Assembly: GCA_023459055.1 (NCBI GenBank)
Contig: JAEWVR010000035.1
Span: forward strand, 1-64,000
Direction: 5' to 3'
Length of the DNA: 64,000 nt
Source of the DNA: Fibrobacterota bacterium
GTDB lineage: Bacteria > Fibrobacterota > Chitinivibrionia > Chitinivibrionales > Chitinispirillaceae
Shown: positions 62,001-64,000 of the stretch, piece by piece
Numbering within the stretch: the stretch's first letter is position 1
Layout of the letters: every line of letters starts with the position of its first letter
Notes under the pieces: generated by a model
Databases searched by the model: none
What the model was told of the DNA's origin: nothing
Seen by the model: the letters and a program-made list of their open reading frames with translations, nothing else
Program-made: the position numbers and the translations under genes

Positions 62001-62716
62001 TTCCCTCCTTTTTCAATACTGCCACTTTGACCGTAGTATGCATTTTTTCCATGCTTTCGTTCGTAATGTTTCGTAATGATCCAATCCTCAAGACGTGTAA
62101 CATTGTTTTGTATGTTTTCTGTCAATTGTGCCATCTTTGCCAGTTCTTCAAGAATAACACTGTTGTAAACAGCTTTCTCCGGTGTTTCTCCCCATGTAAA
62201 CGGTCCGTGACGCGCAACGAGCACCATCTGGATCTTTTTGTACGACAGGCTATCAAATGTTTTTACAATAAGTTTACCAGTTTCCTCTTCGTAATTACCC
62301 TGAACAGAAACCTTGTCGATAACCGCGGTACAAGGTATATCGTCCGCAAGATGATCTGCATGTGTTGTACCGTAGATCGGAATCGGGCGGCATGTTTGAG
62401 CCCAGGCAACGCTATAGGTTGAATGGGTATGGACAATGCCTGTAATATCAGGGAAATTTTTATATAGAACAGAATGTGTCTTTGTGTCTGATGAATACCT
62501 GAGAGTGCCTTCGACTGTGTTATTGTCAAGATCGACTACAACCATATCGTCTGCAGAGAGTTTATCGTAGTCAATGCCACTTGGTTTAATCGCAAATACA
62601 CCGCGATTTTTATCAAATGCACTTACATTTCCAAACGTATAAATAACAAGACCTCGCTTCGGAAGTTCAAGGTTGGCAAGCCATGCCTGCTCCTTTAGCT
62701 CTTTGTAAATACTCAT
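61997..62716 (-). CDS. araD: L-ribulose-5-phosphate 4-epimerase
   Basis: A 239-residue class II aldolase-like epimerase. The phosphate and metal sites are visible: TFGNVSAFDKNRGVFAIKPS, GIVHTHSTYSVAWAQ (zinc histidines), YGTTHADHL (further histidine and aspartate) and VLVARHGPFTWG. It interconverts L-ribulose 5-phosphate and D-xylulose 5-phosphate. Length equals the usual 230 or so. It lies 16 bases after araB and overlaps the isomerase by 4, so the three enzymes are one transcription unit. Confidence 0.95.
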   Translation of the reverse strand: MSIYKELKEQAWLANLELPKRGLVIYTFGNVSAFDKNRGVFAIKPSGIDYDKLSADDMVVVDLDNNTVEGTLRYSSDTKTHSVLYKNFPDITGIVHTHSTYSVAWAQTCRPIPIYGTTHADHLADDIPCTAVIDKVSVQGNYEEETGKLIVKTFDSLSYKKIQMVLVARHGPFTWGETPEKAVYNSVILEELAKMAQLTENIQNNVTRLEDWIITKHYERKHGKNAYYGQSGSIEKGGK

Positions 62717-62732
62717 TATATCCCTCTAAGCA

Positions 62733-64000
62733 TTAATTGTCAATTGCATGTTCGATAAAATTACCAATGGAACAGTATTTTTTGTACAGGGTGCGATAAA
62801 TGACAGCCTTTTCTGCATCAGGAATGTACTCTTTCTCAAAGCCGCAACCCATCTTCTGCTGTGCATCATGTATAGAATTAAAAATACCGCAGGCTGTCGC
62901 AGCAAACATCGCTGCACCAAGTGCACATGTCTGTTCCGAGGATGCAACTTTTATTGGCATATTGAGAACATTCGCCAATGTCTGCATTACATAGGTATCT
63001 TTTTTGGCGACACCACCAAGTGCAATAATACTTTTAATCGGAACACCTTCACTCTCAAATCTGTTAACGATGCGTTTAGCTCCGAATGCAGTTGCCTCAA
63101 CAAGACCCTTGAACACTGATGGCGCGTTATCTGCAATCCGTAATCCGGTGATTGCACCTTTAAGTGTATGGTTTGCATCAGGAGTTCTTCGTCCATTCAT
63201 CCAGTCAAGCGCAATGACATCTGTTTCGTTAAGTGGAAGCTTTGATGCCTCCTGTGACAGATTTCTTATCAACTGCCCGGAAATGTCATCAAGCATTGTT
63301 TTGCAGGATGAATCTGAAGCTGCTTTTTTATAGTTTTCAAGCGGCCATAGAAGCATCGTCCTGAACCATGCATAAATATCACCAAATGCCGATTGACCAG
63401 CTTCCATACCAAGCATGCCGGGTATAACCGATCCGTCAACCTGTCCGCAGATACCCCGTATTAATTTACTTCCATATTCTTCAATAGGTGCAACGAGAAT
63501 ATCACATGTGGATGTTCCAATAATTTTACACAAAGAGAACGGTTCAATACCGCCACCAACAGCTCCCATATGTGCATCAAAACCACCGACACCGACAACA
63601 ACATTAGTGGACAACCCAAGACGTTGTGCCCATTCCGGTGAAAGGTTACCGAATGGTTCTGTACATGTATAGGTGTTTGTAAATAAACGCTCTCTGATTC
63701 CTTTAAGTAAAGGATCAATTCTCGTGAGAAACTCCTCAGATGGCAATCCGTTGTATTCAGTATGCCACATTGCTTTATGGCCGGCTGCACATCGGCTTCT
63801 TTTCATGGTAACTGGATCGGTGTTTCCTGTAAGCAGTGCTGGGATCCAGTCGCAGTGTTCCACCCATGAGTATGCATGATTTCTGACCTTTTCATCACAC
63901 CTGATAACATGAAGCATTTTGGCCCAAAACCATTCCGGTGAGTAAATTCCACCAATATATTGAGTGTAATCAATTCCACCCCAGTTTTTTGCCACAAAAT
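62733..64000 (-). CDS. araB: Ribulokinase, partial (N-terminus beyond the window)
   Basis: 422 codons of the C-terminal part of an FGGY-type kinase; the frame is open to the window edge and the first part (roughly 110-140 residues) lies outside. Features: SWVEHCDWIPALLTG, KRSRCAAGHKAMWH, VGVGGFDAHMGAVGGG, KIIGTSTCDILVAP and, near the end, ALGGVAKKDTYVMQ. The SRCAAGHK and GTSTCD segments are characteristic of AraB rather than xylulokinase. It phosphorylates L-ribulose. It is upstream of araD in the same operon; the operon promoter must be outside the window. Confidence 0.93.
   Translation of the reverse strand, partial: FVAKNWGGIDYTQYIGGIYSPEWFWAKMLHVIRCDEKVRNHAYSWVEHCDWIPALLTGNTDPVTMKRSRCAAGHKAMWHTEYNGLPSEEFLTRIDPLLKGIRERLFTNTYTCTEPFGNLSPEWAQRLGLSTNVVVGVGGFDAHMGAVGGGIEPFSLCKIIGTSTCDILVAPIEEYGSKLIRGICGQVDGSVIPGMLGMEAGQSAFGDIYAWFRTMLLWPLENYKKAASDSSCKTMLDDISGQLIRNLSQEASKLPLNETDVIALDWMNGRRTPDANHTLKGAITGLRIADNAPSVFKGLVEATAFGAKRIVNRFESEGVPIKSIIALGGVAKKDTYVMQTLANVLNMPIKVASSEQTCALGAAMFAATACGIFNSIHDAQQKMGCGFEKEYIPDAEKAVIYRTLYKKYCSIGNFIEHAIDN

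Overview
The window looks like a chromosomal segment of a Gram-negative, motile, probably anaerobic bacterium of moderate to low GC. The signs are a 2-oxoacid:ferredoxin oxidoreductase, outer-membrane barrel and T9SS-like C-terminal sorting domains, a flagellar operon of the motE-fliK-flgD-flgE-flbD-fliL-fliM-fliN-fliOPQR-flhB type, and an AraBD/YtfQRT-YjfF sugar operon. A flagellated member of the FCB group (for example a Fibrobacterota/Chitinivibrionia-like lineage) would fit, but this is inference from gene content. Intergenic gaps carry several families of G/C-run palindromes.

Layout. 1-2275 is an accessory, decayed stretch: a perfect 103-bp-arm palindrome at the left edge, a zinc phospholipase C/P1-nuclease-like gene, and remnants that resemble the C-terminus of a prokaryotic Argonaute and the N-terminus of an IS256 transposase. 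2276-7772 holds a DUF6880-like protein, an SDR reductase, a membrane-anchored AraC regulator, a secreted alpha/beta hydrolase and an outer-membrane barrel. 8041-10598 is korAB, followed by a duplicated 3' fragment of the hydrolase gene. 11504-18440 is the most notable locus: a stand-alone NRPS module (C-A-T-SDR) whose gene is followed, 11 bp on, by pabA and a pabB-pabC fusion, all on the minus strand. 19030-30000 is a mixed housekeeping region: FrlD-like sugar kinase, nucleotidyltransferase, a nitroreductase interrupted by an in-frame TAA, DUF457-like membrane protein, two tandem secreted paralogues, methyltransferase, queF, RlmL-like RNA methyltransferase, a GGQ release-factor-like protein and a MATE transporter.

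30445-44300 is a flagellar operon of 13 genes on the plus strand, preceded by a good sigma-54 promoter match. It encodes the stator chaperone MotE, hook-length control (FliK), hook cap and hook (FlgD, FlgE), FlbD, FliL, the C-ring proteins FliM/FliN and the export gate FliOPQR-FlhB; GC-rich palindromes sit in four of its gaps. Thiol peroxidase (tpx) converges on flhB.

45169-55460 contains a secreted C45-like hydrolase with a sorting domain, an esterase, a hybrid sensor kinase with a LuxR output domain, an unusual membrane-anchored regulator with a hexapeptide-repeat linker, and a GT39-like membrane glycosyltransferase. 55554-64000 is a minus-strand pentose operon, araB (cut by the window edge)-araD-araA-like isomerase-periplasmic binding protein-ATPase-two permeases, which would import and convert L-arabinose or a related sugar to D-xylulose 5-phosphate.

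No rRNA, tRNA or CRISPR array was recognised. All calls come from reading the sequence and recalled family motifs; no database search was run.
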